In this document: positions 1-7,535 of the stretch, one piece after another | Position numbering within the stretch: position 1 is the first letter of the stretch | Layout: each line of letters begins with the position of its first letter | Origin: Thalassospira sp. UBA1131 | GTDB taxonomy: Bacteria; Pseudomonadota; Alphaproteobacteria; Rhodospirillales; Thalassospiraceae | Assembly (NCBI RefSeq): GCF_002311515.1 | Contig: NZ_DCAO01000093.1 | Span: 81,363-96,484 of the forward strand | Length of the DNA: 15,122 nucleotides | Reading direction: 5' to 3' | Translations under genes and position numbers: made by a program | Notes under the pieces: generated by a model | The model's input: the letters and a program-made list of their open reading frames with translations, nothing else | Told to the model about the DNA's origin: nothing | Database searches by the model: none

Positions 1-65
1 GTGCTTACTGTGCGCTCAGTGACATTGATGCCAGGAAGCTGGATTGTATCGTTACAATTTACCAT
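1..65 (-). CDS. 5' end of an unidentified gene divergent from the MocR regulator (partial)
   Basis: Reading the minus strand from the ATG at 65-63 gives an open frame of 21 codons (MVNCNDTIQLPGINVTERTV, then S) that leaves the window at position 1. A good Shine-Dalgarno AGGAG (72-76) sits 6 nt upstream of this ATG. A second in-frame ATG at 71 touches the Shine-Dalgarno and is a less likely start. I do not recognise the family from so short an N-terminus. MocR regulators often control the gene divergent to them, so by position this is the best candidate target, for example an enzyme or transporter for an amine or amino acid; that is inference. The ribosome site and start are clear, the function is not. 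Confidence 0.6.
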   Translation of the reverse strand, partial: MVNCNDTIQLPGINVTERTVS

Positions 66-100
66 TTCCATCTCCTTTCGGTGAATTGTCTCGATATTGT

Positions 101-152
101 TTTGTCATTGACATTATTATTGTGTCAATTTAAACATTGTCACCATGACAAT
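101..152. promoter_or_regulatory. Overlapping divergent promoters with TGTCA/TGACA operators; one covers the MocR start codon
   Basis: Two 7-bp inverted repeats are visible. ATTGACA (107-113) and TGTCAAT (123-129) are separated by 9 nt. ATTGTCA (136-142) and TGACAAT (146-152) are separated by 3 nt and enclose the ATG at 145. TGTCATTGACA (103-113) is a further 5-1-5 palindrome. The first repeat supplies a consensus -35 (TTGACA) on each strand, 108-113 for plus and 128-123 for minus, so the divergent promoters would overlap. The plus -35 is 17 nt from a weak -10, TAAACA (131-136), which would put the transcript start at about 142-146. The repeats are read directly; the promoter and operator roles are inferred. 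Confidence 0.55.
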
Positions 153-1611
153 ATGGTTCCCGAAACTTGATGAGGCTGGTGGTCCTGTTTATCGACAGAT
201 CGCGCAAGCCATCCGCAAAGCAGTCAAAGACGGCTCTCTGAAACCCGGAGACCGACTGCCCACCCACCGCGACCTCGCCTATCAACTTGGCGTCACGGTC
301 GGCACAATTACCCGCTCCTACCGCGAGGCGGAAAGATTGGGGCTGGTGGCTGGTGAAGTTGGCCGCGGAACCTATGTGCTCGACAATATCCAGTCGGAAC
401 TTGATATGGCGGCCACCGCGCCGATTCCGATGGCATTTACCAATAACCTCACCCAGCTGGCACGATCGACCGGTGCTGCGCCATCGACGAACTCCCAGTC
501 AAACGAGACCGAAGATACCGGACCGATCAATTTCAGGATGAACTGTCCTCTCCCGCCAAGGGAAGGCCGCATTCGCGAAACCCTGATTGAGGTTGCGACC
601 ACCATGTCGACGGACGATATGGTGTCCTACAAATCGGAATATGGCGTTGCTCATCAGCGTGAAGCGTTGGCTTTTTCCGCCGGAAGACTGGGGCTGGATG
701 ACAATCCGGAACGCGTTTTACCAACGGCTGGCGTGCAACATGGCATGACCGTATCGCTGCTGGCGACAGTGCGCCCCGGCGATCTTGTCCTGTGCGAGGA
801 ACTCACCTATCCCAACCTGCGCAGCCTTGCCAATTTGTTGCAGTTCCGTCTGCGCGGTGTGGCCATGGACGACGACGGCATCATGCCAGACGCGCTCGAA
901 AATATGTGTCGCACACAAAGTCCGCGTGCGATTTATCTGATGCCGACGCTGCACAACCCGCTTTGCAGCACAATGAGCCAAAAGCGCCGCATCGAAATTG
1001 CCGAAATCCTGCGTAAATATGATCTGACATTGATCGAGGACGGCATCTACCACTTCCTTGATCCGGATGCCCCACCCCCGCTGTCTTGCTTTGCACCGGA
1101 ACGCAGCATCTATCTTGATGGCGTATCAAAAAGTATCGGTGGTGGTTTGCGTGTCGGTTATATCCATGCACCGGGCGAAATGATCGGCAAACTCGCCAGT
1201 GCAATCCGGTCCACCTGCTGGATGGTTTCAACCATCAACCTTGAACTTGTCACACGCATGATCATGGATGGCAGCCTTGCTCAGTTCGAGGCATGGCACC
1301 GCGAAGAAGCGGCCAAACGCCTTGCGATCGTCCTTGGCACACTCAAGGGTTACGATATCCGTTTCCACCCGACCAACTATCACATCTGGCTGGAACTTCC
1401 CGAACATATCGACACCAGTGAACTGGTGATGGATGCGGCCAACAATGGCGTTCTTCTGACCGCAGCACAGCAATTCGCTGTTGGCCACGTGCCAAGGGGT
1501 ATGCGCCTATGCTTCGGTGCAGAACGATCGCCCGAAAGATTGCGCCGCGGCGTGCAAATCGTCGACCGACTTCTTCAGAGCAGTGATTTTGGCAATTCCG
1601 TCGTCATGTAA
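145..1611 (+). CDS. MocR-type transcriptional regulator (GntR winged helix + class I aminotransferase domain)
   Basis: A predicted PLP-dependent regulator that senses an amine, amino acid or vitamin B6 compound. Residues 1-80 are a GntR winged helix (PVYRQIAQAIR, then GDRLPTHRDLA and GTITRSYREAERLGLV). A polar linker (about 81-128) leads to a fold-type I aminotransferase domain (about 129-488). The PLP lysine is K329 in GVSKSIGGGLRVGY; N271 in LHNPL, D299 and Y302 in EDGIY, and R336 fit the cofactor and substrate positions. The 488 aa length is normal for MocR. No Shine-Dalgarno precedes ATG 145, and the predicted transcript start is almost at the ATG, so it may be translated leaderless. A palindrome over the start codon suggests autorepression. 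It diverges from an unidentified gene starting at 65. The effector and target are unknown; a true aminotransferase is unlikely given the DNA-binding domain. Confidence 0.93.
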   Translation: MTIWFPKLDEAGGPVYRQIAQAIRKAVKDGSLKPGDRLPTHRDLAYQLGVTVGTITRSYREAERLGLVAGEVGRGTYVLDNIQSELDMAATAPIPMAFTNNLTQLARSTGAAPSTNSQSNETEDTGPINFRMNCPLPPREGRIRETLIEVATTMSTDDMVSYKSEYGVAHQREALAFSAGRLGLDDNPERVLPTAGVQHGMTVSLLATVRPGDLVLCEELTYPNLRSLANLLQFRLRGVAMDDDGIMPDALENMCRTQSPRAIYLMPTLHNPLCSTMSQKRRIEIAEILRKYDLTLIEDGIYHFLDPDAPPPLSCFAPERSIYLDGVSKSIGGGLRVGYIHAPGEMIGKLASAIRSTCWMVSTINLELVTRMIMDGSLAQFEAWHREEAAKRLAIVLGTLKGYDIRFHPTNYHIWLELPEHIDTSELVMDAANNGVLLTAAQQFAVGHVPRGMRLCFGAERSPERLRRGVQIVDRLLQSSDFGNSVVM

Positions 1612-1612
1612 C

Positions 1613-1629
1613 GCACGTTTTTCTCGTGC
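1613..1629 (+). terminator. Weak hairpin just after the MocR gene
   Basis: GCACG (1613-1617) can pair with CGTGC (1625-1629) around a 7-nt T-rich loop, directly after the MocR stop codon. The stem is only 5 bp and no T-tract follows, so this is a poor intrinsic terminator. The rest of the gap to 1791 shows only a second long-loop ACCGTG/CACGGT pairing (about 1637-1666) and no gene. Confidence 0.15.
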
Positions 1630-1791
1630 ATGATGACCGTGGAATTTTGAGGCGAAGTCACGGTTCTTACTGTCATTTCAATTATTTCCGCACGCAACGC
1701 TTGACCGCGTGAATGGGTTGCTTCCAAGATATGCTGCGGGGGCAAAATTCCCCTGCTTGATACCTTACCTTGGGCAGCAGAAAGTCAGCAG

Positions 1792-4176
1792 ATGCCAGTT
1801 TCCCGCCTTGACGCAGATGATTGCGGTTTCCCGCATTTCCGTATTCGCAGCCCACACAAAGACCAACAGCCGAAAATATTTGATTTTTCATCGCATTACC
1901 GCGCGGCAGAGGCTCTTAAATTCGGACTTTCGATGTCCGAACCCGGTTTCAACATTTTTGTTCTTGGTCTTGATCGCGCTGGCCGCATGACGGCGACCCT
2001 TGATTACCTCAACAAGGCCATGGAAGAACGCGAAGCCCCTGATGACTGGGTTTATCTGAACAATTTTTCGCGCACCAATCGCCCGCGCCCCTATGCCCTT
2101 CCGGCCGGTCAGGGCCAAAAGCTTTTGGCGGCGATGGAAACACTGATCACGCATCTGCGCGAAGCTTTTGCCTCGGCCTTCAACGCCCCGGCTCACCTTA
2201 CCGAAACCCAGACCCAGACCGAAGAAGCGCGTGCACAACTTCGCGAAAAGTTTGATGCGCTGCGTGAATATGCCCGTGAACGCGGTCTGGATGTTCAGGA
2301 AAACGAAAAAGGCGTGATGATTGTCGCGCTGAACGAGGAAGGCGAACCGGTTTCCCTTGATGAGATCCCCAAGGATCGCCGCAACGAGGCCGAAGACGCG
2401 TTTGAGGAAGTCGCCGAAGAAGCCCGCAAAACGCTGCTTTCCACCCGCGACCTCGAAGAACAGATCGCCGATACGCTTGATAGTTTGCGTCGCGGGGCAG
2501 CAAAGGTTGTTCTGAAACCGCGCATCAAGAAACTGCGCGACAAATTCACAAGCCCCGGCCTCAAGGCTTGGTTCGACGCGCTTGAAAAAGACATTCTCGA
2601 CAATATCGACGCGTTCGAGGAAGCCAGCGACCAACCCGCCATCGAAAGCGGTGATGGCAAGATCCCCGAAACCGTCGATGATCGCTATGCCGTCAACCTG
2701 CTAATCGATCATTCGCGCGATAATCACCCCGATGTCGTACTTGAACCGAGTCCAAGCTACGACAACCTGTTTGGGCAAATTCAGTACCGCCCGATGGGGG
2801 GCGGCATGCATCCGCATTTCAGCCTGATCAAACCGGGCGCCCTTCATCGCGCCAATGGCGGCGTTCTTGTTTTGCGTGCGGAAAGCCTTCTGGAACACGA
2901 AGAATGCTGGGGCTTTTTGAAAGCAGCCCTTCGTGACCGTGAGATCCGTATTGAGGAAACCCACAAGGGCGGCCCACCAACCGCAGGTGCACCGGAACCT
3001 CGCCCGATCCCGCTTGACCTCAAGGTGGTTATCGTCGGCGCACCGAAGTTTTATTACACCTTCTTCTCGCTGGATGTGGATTTCCGAAATCACTTCCGGG
3101 TCAAGGCCGATATTGATGCCGACATGCCTGCGGCTGGTCGCAACATTTCGATCTATACCGGGCTTCTGCGGGCATCCGCCCTGTCACGCTCCGGCATCCC
3201 GGTTGATAATGGTGCGATCCGTCAATTGCTTGGTCAGGCAGCGCGTTGGGCAGGCGAACGCGACAAGCTGACAGCCCAGATTGAACGGGTCGAAGATGTC
3301 GCGATTGAGGCCGGCGCACTCAGCAAGGCCGAAGGCCGCGAAACCATCCGCGCCGCGGATGTCCGGCGTGCGATCGAAGAACGCCGCCATCGCAATTCAC
3401 GCCTTGAAGACCGATCCCATGAACGGGTTCAAAGGCGCGAAATCCTGATCGACAGCTTTGGCAGTGTGATTGGTCAGGTCAACGCACTGACGGTTCTCGA
3501 TTACGGTGATCATGCCTTTGGCCTGCCAGCACGCGTGTCGGCACGGTCCTATGTCGGTAGCCTCGGCGTTTTAAACATTGAACGCATGGTCGATATGTCC
3601 GGCCCATTGCAGCAAAAGTCTGTGATGATCATTGAAGGCTTCCTGAAATCACGCTTTGCGCAGGATTTTCCGCTCTCATTCGCCTGTAACGTTACGTTCG
3701 AACAGAACTATGGCGGGATCGAAGGCGATTCTGCGTCGATGGCGGAACTTTGCGCCATCGTTTCCGCTGTTTCCAACATCCCGATGCGCCAGAATGTCGG
3801 CATCACGGGGTCGATGAACCAGTTTGGCCAGGCGCAGCCGGTCGGCGGTATTTCGCACAAGATCGAAGGTTTCTATCGCATTTGCGCCGATCAGGGTTTT
3901 ACCGGTGATCAGGGCGTGATCATTCCTTCGGCCAATGCGGAAAACGTTGTCCTGCGCGAAGAAGTCGTTCAGGCCATTCGCCAGGGCAAATTCAACATCT
4001 GGACCGTGGAACACATCAATGATGCGATTGAGCTTCTGACCGGGATGGCAACAGGTGACCGGACAGATGGTCAATATGCGCCAGACACCGTCTATGGCAA
4101 AGCCATGGAACGCCTGCGCAACAATGATCAGATTTTGCGCGAACGCCATGCATATGGCCCGCGCACGGAGATGTAG
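1792..4176 (+). CDS. Lon-like S16 protease with degenerate AAA motifs (COG1067 / AAA_32 family)
   Basis: A cytoplasmic protein of 794 aa related to the COG1067 Lon-like proteases rather than to housekeeping LonA. The N-terminal core (about 35-75, AEALKFGLSM then PGFNIFVLG) leads into a long charged helical region (about 120-290), an AAA-like middle (LHRANGGVLVL, 346-361, and DLKVVIVGAP to FRNHFRVKAD), and a C-terminal S16 domain (about 560-770). The catalytic dyad is intact: S647 in EGDSAS and K690 in ISHKIEG, 43 residues apart as in E. coli Lon. The nucleotide site is not canonical. The P-loop position reads GLDRAGRMT (59-67), lacking the lysine, and the Walker B position reads LVLR, with R362 where I expect Asp. 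Start 1792 is the first ATG after an in-frame stop at 1702; its ribosome site is weak. The SPOR gene follows after 2 nt. Peptidase identity is strong; ATP dependence is doubtful. Confidence 0.9.
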   Translation: MPVSRLDADDCGFPHFRIRSPHKDQQPKIFDFSSHYRAAEALKFGLSMSEPGFNIFVLGLDRAGRMTATLDYLNKAMEEREAPDDWVYLNNFSRTNRPRPYALPAGQGQKLLAAMETLITHLREAFASAFNAPAHLTETQTQTEEARAQLREKFDALREYARERGLDVQENEKGVMIVALNEEGEPVSLDEIPKDRRNEAEDAFEEVAEEARKTLLSTRDLEEQIADTLDSLRRGAAKVVLKPRIKKLRDKFTSPGLKAWFDALEKDILDNIDAFEEASDQPAIESGDGKIPETVDDRYAVNLLIDHSRDNHPDVVLEPSPSYDNLFGQIQYRPMGGGMHPHFSLIKPGALHRANGGVLVLRAESLLEHEECWGFLKAALRDREIRIEETHKGGPPTAGAPEPRPIPLDLKVVIVGAPKFYYTFFSLDVDFRNHFRVKADIDADMPAAGRNISIYTGLLRASALSRSGIPVDNGAIRQLLGQAARWAGERDKLTAQIERVEDVAIEAGALSKAEGRETIRAADVRRAIEERRHRNSRLEDRSHERVQRREILIDSFGSVIGQVNALTVLDYGDHAFGLPARVSARSYVGSLGVLNIERMVDMSGPLQQKSVMIIEGFLKSRFAQDFPLSFACNVTFEQNYGGIEGDSASMAELCAIVSAVSNIPMRQNVGITGSMNQFGQAQPVGGISHKIEGFYRICADQGFTGDQGVIIPSANAENVVLREEVVQAIRQGKFNIWTVEHINDAIELLTGMATGDRTDGQYAPDTVYGKAMERLRNNDQILRERHAYGPRTEM

Positions 4177-4178
4177 GA

Positions 4179-4958
4179 ATGGCGAAACCACCCCACGCAT
4201 ATCCAACCCCTGCGACACAGTTTTCGCAGGCGATTGGCTTTGCCGGAATGTGGGGTGGCTTTCCTTTTTCGGGCATCTTTGCTGCGGCACTAATGGCCGC
4301 CATGATCTTTAATATCGGTGCAGTGGCACAATCGCTTGCGCCTGAAACAGGACCAACCGGGATCGATATCATCCCGAAAGATTTGCCTGCCCGCGCATCA
4401 AGTGTGCGATCAGGCAATCAGCCTCTAAGCCTCCTGCCCGGAACAATTCCAACTGAAACCCGGCTTGAGGAAGAAATCGAAATCCCCTCTTTGGCAGATC
4501 AGTATCAACGAACGATCAACGGAAAGCCCCCAATCCGTTCGGTCCAACCCGTCCGTCAAAGGACACCAAGCCCCACGGAAACTCCGATTACCCCGGCGGC
4601 TTCAACAACTGCGCCTCCAACTAAGACCACGCAGCCCGCTGTGACCGTGCAACGCACGACGGCATCTGATCTTGTTGAAACAGCAACGCCTGTGTCGGCA
4701 GTCAGCGGTAGCGGTTTCCGAATACAGCTTGGCGCCTTTCGCGACACATTTACCGCTGAAACCTATTGGGCAAGCTTTAGCATCCGCTATCCGGAACTGG
4801 CTAAATCGCACGTCAAAAAAATCGTATCCGCCGATCTCGGCAGTCAGGGCATTTATCACCGGCTGCAGCTTGCAGGATTTGAAGACTCGGAGTCTGCACA
4901 AAAACAATGCCGCCAGCTCAAGGCTGACGGCACGGATTGTTTTGCAACTGCGCGCTAG
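4179..4958 (+). CDS. SPOR-domain envelope protein with N-terminal signal or anchor
   Basis: A 259-aa protein with a long N-region, a hydrophobic stretch at about 31-50 (SGIFAAALMAAMIFNIGAVA) and a possible signal-peptidase site after AVA (50/51); it could instead stay as a membrane anchor. Residues 51-178 are low-complexity and rich in Pro and Thr (PSPTETPITPAAST), typical of a periplasmic spacer. Residues about 179-258 form a SPOR domain: FRIQLGAFRD opens it, and YHRLQLAGFEDSESAQKQCRQL matches its second half. SPOR domains bind glycan strands stripped of stem peptides, mainly at division sites. A GGAG 8 nt upstream, inside the end of the protease gene, supports this ATG. The 2-nt gap implies co-transcription with the protease. 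The C-terminal domain is confident; any link between the two proteins is inference. Confidence 0.85.
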   Translation: MAKPPHAYPTPATQFSQAIGFAGMWGGFPFSGIFAAALMAAMIFNIGAVAQSLAPETGPTGIDIIPKDLPARASSVRSGNQPLSLLPGTIPTETRLEEEIEIPSLADQYQRTINGKPPIRSVQPVRQRTPSPTETPITPAASTTAPPTKTTQPAVTVQRTTASDLVETATPVSAVSGSGFRIQLGAFRDTFTAETYWASFSIRYPELAKSHVKKIVSADLGSQGIYHRLQLAGFEDSESAQKQCRQLKADGTDCFATAR

Positions 4959-4966
4959 ACAAAGGC

Positions 4967-5275
4967 TCAGTCAGCGGGTGCAAGCAGGACAATCTTGTCA
5001 ACGATCAGGGTTGTTGCCTCGGTACAGGTTGTCATCAGTGCCAGATGGCCGGTGATGCGCACCTTGTCGCCCGGGCGCAGCCTGCTTGCCTTGTTGGCGA
5101 GTGCATATAGCGTCCCGTCTTCGGCACGGAACGTAACGCATTCCTGCCCCTGATCGGTGATTTCACCACCAACCGTAAAGTTTTCTTTTTGCAGGAACGA
5201 ACACCCTGCCAACGCCAGAGCCACACCCGCAACAGCGATTTTTCGCGCCAATCCGGCCCCCAAAAGGTACTTCAT
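4967..5275 (-). CDS. Small DUF5818-like lipoprotein
   Basis: A 102-aa protein predicted to be lipid-anchored. I chose the ATG at 5275, not the upstream one at 5314, because AAAGGAG (5290-5284) lies 8 nt before it and the protein then opens with a short lipoprotein signal (MKYLLGAGLARK, a hydrophobic run, lipobox LAGC with C25). The mature part is a small beta-rich, OB-like domain (GEITDQGQECVTFRAEDGTLYAL, then LRPGDKVRITGHL and TLIVDKIVLL), with two cysteines besides the lipidated one. This resembles DUF5818 as I remember it; no biochemical role is known to me. It converges on the SPOR gene, with an 8-nt gap, and diverges from the GGDEF gene. Confidence 0.8.
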   Translation of the reverse strand: MKYLLGAGLARKIAVAGVALALAGCSFLQKENFTVGGEITDQGQECVTFRAEDGTLYALANKASRLRPGDKVRITGHLALMTTCTEATTLIVDKIVLLAPAD

Positions 5276-5283
5276 CCGTCGTG

Positions 5284-5290
5284 CTCCTTT
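5284..5290 (-). promoter_or_regulatory. Shine-Dalgarno that fixes the lipoprotein start
   Basis: On the minus strand AAAGGAG (5290-5284) is followed after 8 nt by the ATG at 5275. It would lie inside the coding region if the upstream ATG at 5314 were used, so it decides the start and gives a proper lipoprotein signal peptide. Confidence 0.7.
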
Positions 5291-5359
5291 GCGTGATCGA
5301 CAGTGCTTCGTCACAAATACGCTTCATGTGCGTTAATGTTCTTGTAACGCCATGAAAGA

Positions 5360-5365
5360 TAGAAT
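5360..5365 (+). promoter_or_regulatory. Possible -10 box of the GGDEF gene
   Basis: TAGAAT matches the sigma-70 -10 consensus at 5 of 6 positions, 32 nt before the ATG at 5398. No good -35 is found 16-18 nt upstream. Between it and the start codon lies a small near-palindrome, CCCTTTTAAGGG (5374-5385), which could partly cover the ribosome site. This is a weak prediction. Confidence 0.25.
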
Positions 5366-5397
5366 GGTTCCACCCCTTTTAAGGGTTTCGGTATCCA

Positions 5398-6126
5398 ATG
5401 TCATTGAGAACAAGACGCCCAATGGAAAAGTCGCAGATAGATTTGTTGATAGAGCTTGCTGCTGATTTTCAGCATCAGACGGCAATCAACAATCGCGCGA
5501 CCGAAGAAAAAGACGAAAGCGAACAACGTAGTGCGCTTTCGACATTGGTTGATCTTGCCCGTGACATGCAAACCCGCCTTGATCAGCAGCAAAACCGGAT
5601 CAGACAGCTCGAACTCATGGTCGAAACCGATGAGTTGACCGGGCTTTATAACCGTCGCGGCTTCATGAAGCGCACGCGGGAGGCAATCTCGCGCGCGTCA
5701 CGAACCGACGAACGCGGCATTTTGGTCATTGCCGATCTTGATGGTTTCAAACAAATCAATGACATGCACGGGCATGCAGCGGGGGACGCCGTCCTTCGGC
5801 ACTTTGGTCAGAACCTGCGCACGCACACCCGGTCTGATGATTTTGTTGCCCGCTTTGGCGGCGACGAATTTGCCATCCTGATGACCGGAAGCGATCCTGC
5901 CGCAGCGGCAAAACGGATTGTACAGCTTCAGAACGCGACCGAGCGATTCCCGCTGATATGGCAGGGCAAGGCATTGTCGATCAGGGCAAGCTTCGGTCAC
6001 GCATCATTTGGCGCAAAATGCGATATTGCCGATCTGATCCGCGAAGCAGATGAAGCCATGTATGATCAGAAGCACAGCCGCCGCGAGGCAACAGAGTCCC
6101 GTAAAGCCGATCATAACGCAGCCTGA
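5398..6126 (+). CDS. GGDEF diguanylate cyclase with N-terminal coiled coil
   Basis: Predicted to make cyclic di-GMP from two GTP in the cytoplasm. The first ~75 of 242 residues are polar and helical, probably a coiled coil (DMQTRLDQQQNRIRQLELMVE), with no sensor domain. The GGDEF domain spans about 76-225: DELTGLYNRRGF, then DLDGFKQINDMHGHAAGD, then the intact GGDEF motif at 154-158. The RxxD inhibitory site is present (R145-S-D-D148), so product inhibition is expected. MYDQKHSRRE near the end is a normal family tail. No transmembrane segment is seen. The ribosome site at 5398 is poor (AAGGG is 12 nt upstream); the in-frame ATG at 5422 is an alternative. The gene stands alone and converges on the amine oxidase. 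Activity is likely because every signature residue is present. Confidence 0.92.
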   Translation: MSLRTRRPMEKSQIDLLIELAADFQHQTAINNRATEEKDESEQRSALSTLVDLARDMQTRLDQQQNRIRQLELMVETDELTGLYNRRGFMKRTREAISRASRTDERGILVIADLDGFKQINDMHGHAAGDAVLRHFGQNLRTHTRSDDFVARFGGDEFAILMTGSDPAAAAKRIVQLQNATERFPLIWQGKALSIRASFGHASFGAKCDIADLIREADEAMYDQKHSRREATESRKADHNAA

Positions 6127-6145
6127 CATCCGATAAGACAGGCTG
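6119..6145. terminator. Hairpin between the convergent GGDEF and amine oxidase genes
   Basis: CAGCCTG (6119-6125) can pair with CAGGCTG (6139-6145), a 7-bp GC-rich stem with a 13-nt loop over the GGDEF stop codon. It lies between two convergent genes and could act on both strands, but no T-run follows in either direction, so strength is uncertain. Confidence 0.3.
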
Positions 6146-6155
6146 TCGGCTTCCC

Positions 6156-7535
6156 CTAACCTTCCTCGTCGATTATATACTCTGCTGCGCGCAGCCCGGT
6201 CATGAACGCCCCATGGGTTGTCCCGGCATAGTCAAAGATCGTGTGTTCACCAGCCAAGATCAGTCGATCTGAAATCGGCTCTCCGAGACCGTCAAAATCA
6301 GATTTTCGGTTCCCCGGACGCGGAAAAGCATATGCGCCAAGTGTGAATGGATCGGTGGCCCAGTGCGTTGCCAGAACGTCAATCGGTTCTGTCACATCAT
6401 CTTCCCAGACAGTGCGCAGCACATCGAGTGCATCTTCAACCATTTCCGCATCCGTCATACGATCAGCGGTCAATGCATAATCCCCGACACTTAGCCCCAG
6501 CAAGATGTTCTCATCTGAAAACGTTCGGTAGCTCAGCCAATAGTTCCACCGTCCTTTCGGCTCGGTTGTGATGCCGAAATACTGGGTTTCGATATCCCAG
6601 AACGGTTCCTCGAACTTCAGTGCGAGTTTGGTAACACTGCCAAAGCCGAGATTTGCAATGGAATCGCGATATCTGCCGGGAAGATCGGGCGTAAACTGGA
6701 TATTGTTGGCTTTCAGAACACCGAGTGGAACCGAACAAATGCAATAGTCGGCTTCGAAAGTTCCCTGATCGGTAGTGATCACCACTCCCTCATCGACACT
6801 GTAATAAATTGCCGAGACCACATGGGAAAGCTTGATATCAAGCCCCTCTTTCAGAGGATTTAATATCTCGTCATAGCCGGATGTGACGACGACATCCGCA
6901 CCGTCAAATGCCTCATCCCAGTTAAATAGGGGCGCTGACAATTTTTCGATCGCCCCACCCTTTGAAAATTCGGTAAAGGCAGAAAACGCCCACATGATCC
7001 CCGGATCATCAAGATACGCCGGACGATAGTCCTTGATCGCCTGCAAAAGACTGCGCGGGTCATTCACCTCATAGGTGCCGTCGATGTGTTCAAGAACCCC
7101 TTCCCAGGCATCGACAATTCTCTCGACCTCATCCTCATCATATTCATAGCCGTTGATGTCAAAGAACACTGCGTTCTCATCGTCGGTAACGGCATATTGG
7201 GCATTAACCGCATCGGCGAGTTGCTTGGTCGGGTTGTCCGACGACGGGCCGTGGATCCATCCAGCACCGACTTCAAACGGTGCGCCCATAGACCAGTCTG
7301 TCAAAAGACGACCACCGGTATGGTCCTTTGCCTCAAGCACGGTCACTGTGGCCCCGTGTTTACGCAACAAATTCGCCGAACCGAGCCCAGCAATACCTGA
7401 ACCGACCACAACCACAGAAACATTTTCCAGCGCATGGGCCCTTTTGACGGCAAATTTTGATGCAAACGCGACAGCCCCGCTTGCCATCAGGACTGACTTC
7501 ATAAATCTGCGGCGGTTGATGTTTCGGCTTAACAC
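6156..7535 (-). CDS. Tat-exported FAD-dependent amine oxidase (polyamine/monoamine oxidase-like)
   Basis: Predicted periplasmic flavoenzyme that oxidises an amine to imine or aldehyde with release of H2O2. I take the GTG at 7535 as start. GTGAGG lies 5 nt upstream, and the 459-aa product then begins with a compact twin-arginine signal (N7-R-R-R-F-M-K13, hydrophobic run to about 30, AHA at 33-35 as cleavage site). The ATG at 7643 would add 36 unlikely residues. The FAD dinucleotide fold follows (GSGIAG, G45/G47/G50; LEAKDHTGGR), then FEVGAGWIHG. K303 in VTKLALKF matches the flavin-proximal lysine of LSD1 and polyamine oxidases. The C-terminal FAD motif is LAGEHTIFDYAGTTHGAFMTG. The family resemblance is to plant-type polyamine oxidases, but the substrate cannot be read from sequence. 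It converges on the GGDEF gene and diverges from the EAL operon. Confidence 0.9.
   Translation of the reverse strand: MLSRNINRRRFMKSVLMASGAVAFASKFAVKRAHALENVSVVVVGSGIAGLGSANLLRKHGATVTVLEAKDHTGGRLLTDWSMGAPFEVGAGWIHGPSSDNPTKQLADAVNAQYAVTDDENAVFFDINGYEYDEDEVERIVDAWEGVLEHIDGTYEVNDPRSLLQAIKDYRPAYLDDPGIMWAFSAFTEFSKGGAIEKLSAPLFNWDEAFDGADVVVTSGYDEILNPLKEGLDIKLSHVVSAIYYSVDEGVVITTDQGTFEADYCICSVPLGVLKANNIQFTPDLPGRYRDSIANLGFGSVTKLALKFEEPFWDIETQYFGITTEPKGRWNYWLSYRTFSDENILLGLSVGDYALTADRMTDAEMVEDALDVLRTVWEDDVTEPIDVLATHWATDPFTLGAYAFPRPGNRKSDFDGLGEPISDRLILAGEHTIFDYAGTTHGAFMTGLRAAEYIIDEEG

Noticed and set aside
1709..1990. Plus-strand open frame overlapping the start of the Lon-like gene
   Set aside because: No ribosome site or known domain, and it overlaps the protease in another frame. 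The protease frame carries the family motifs.
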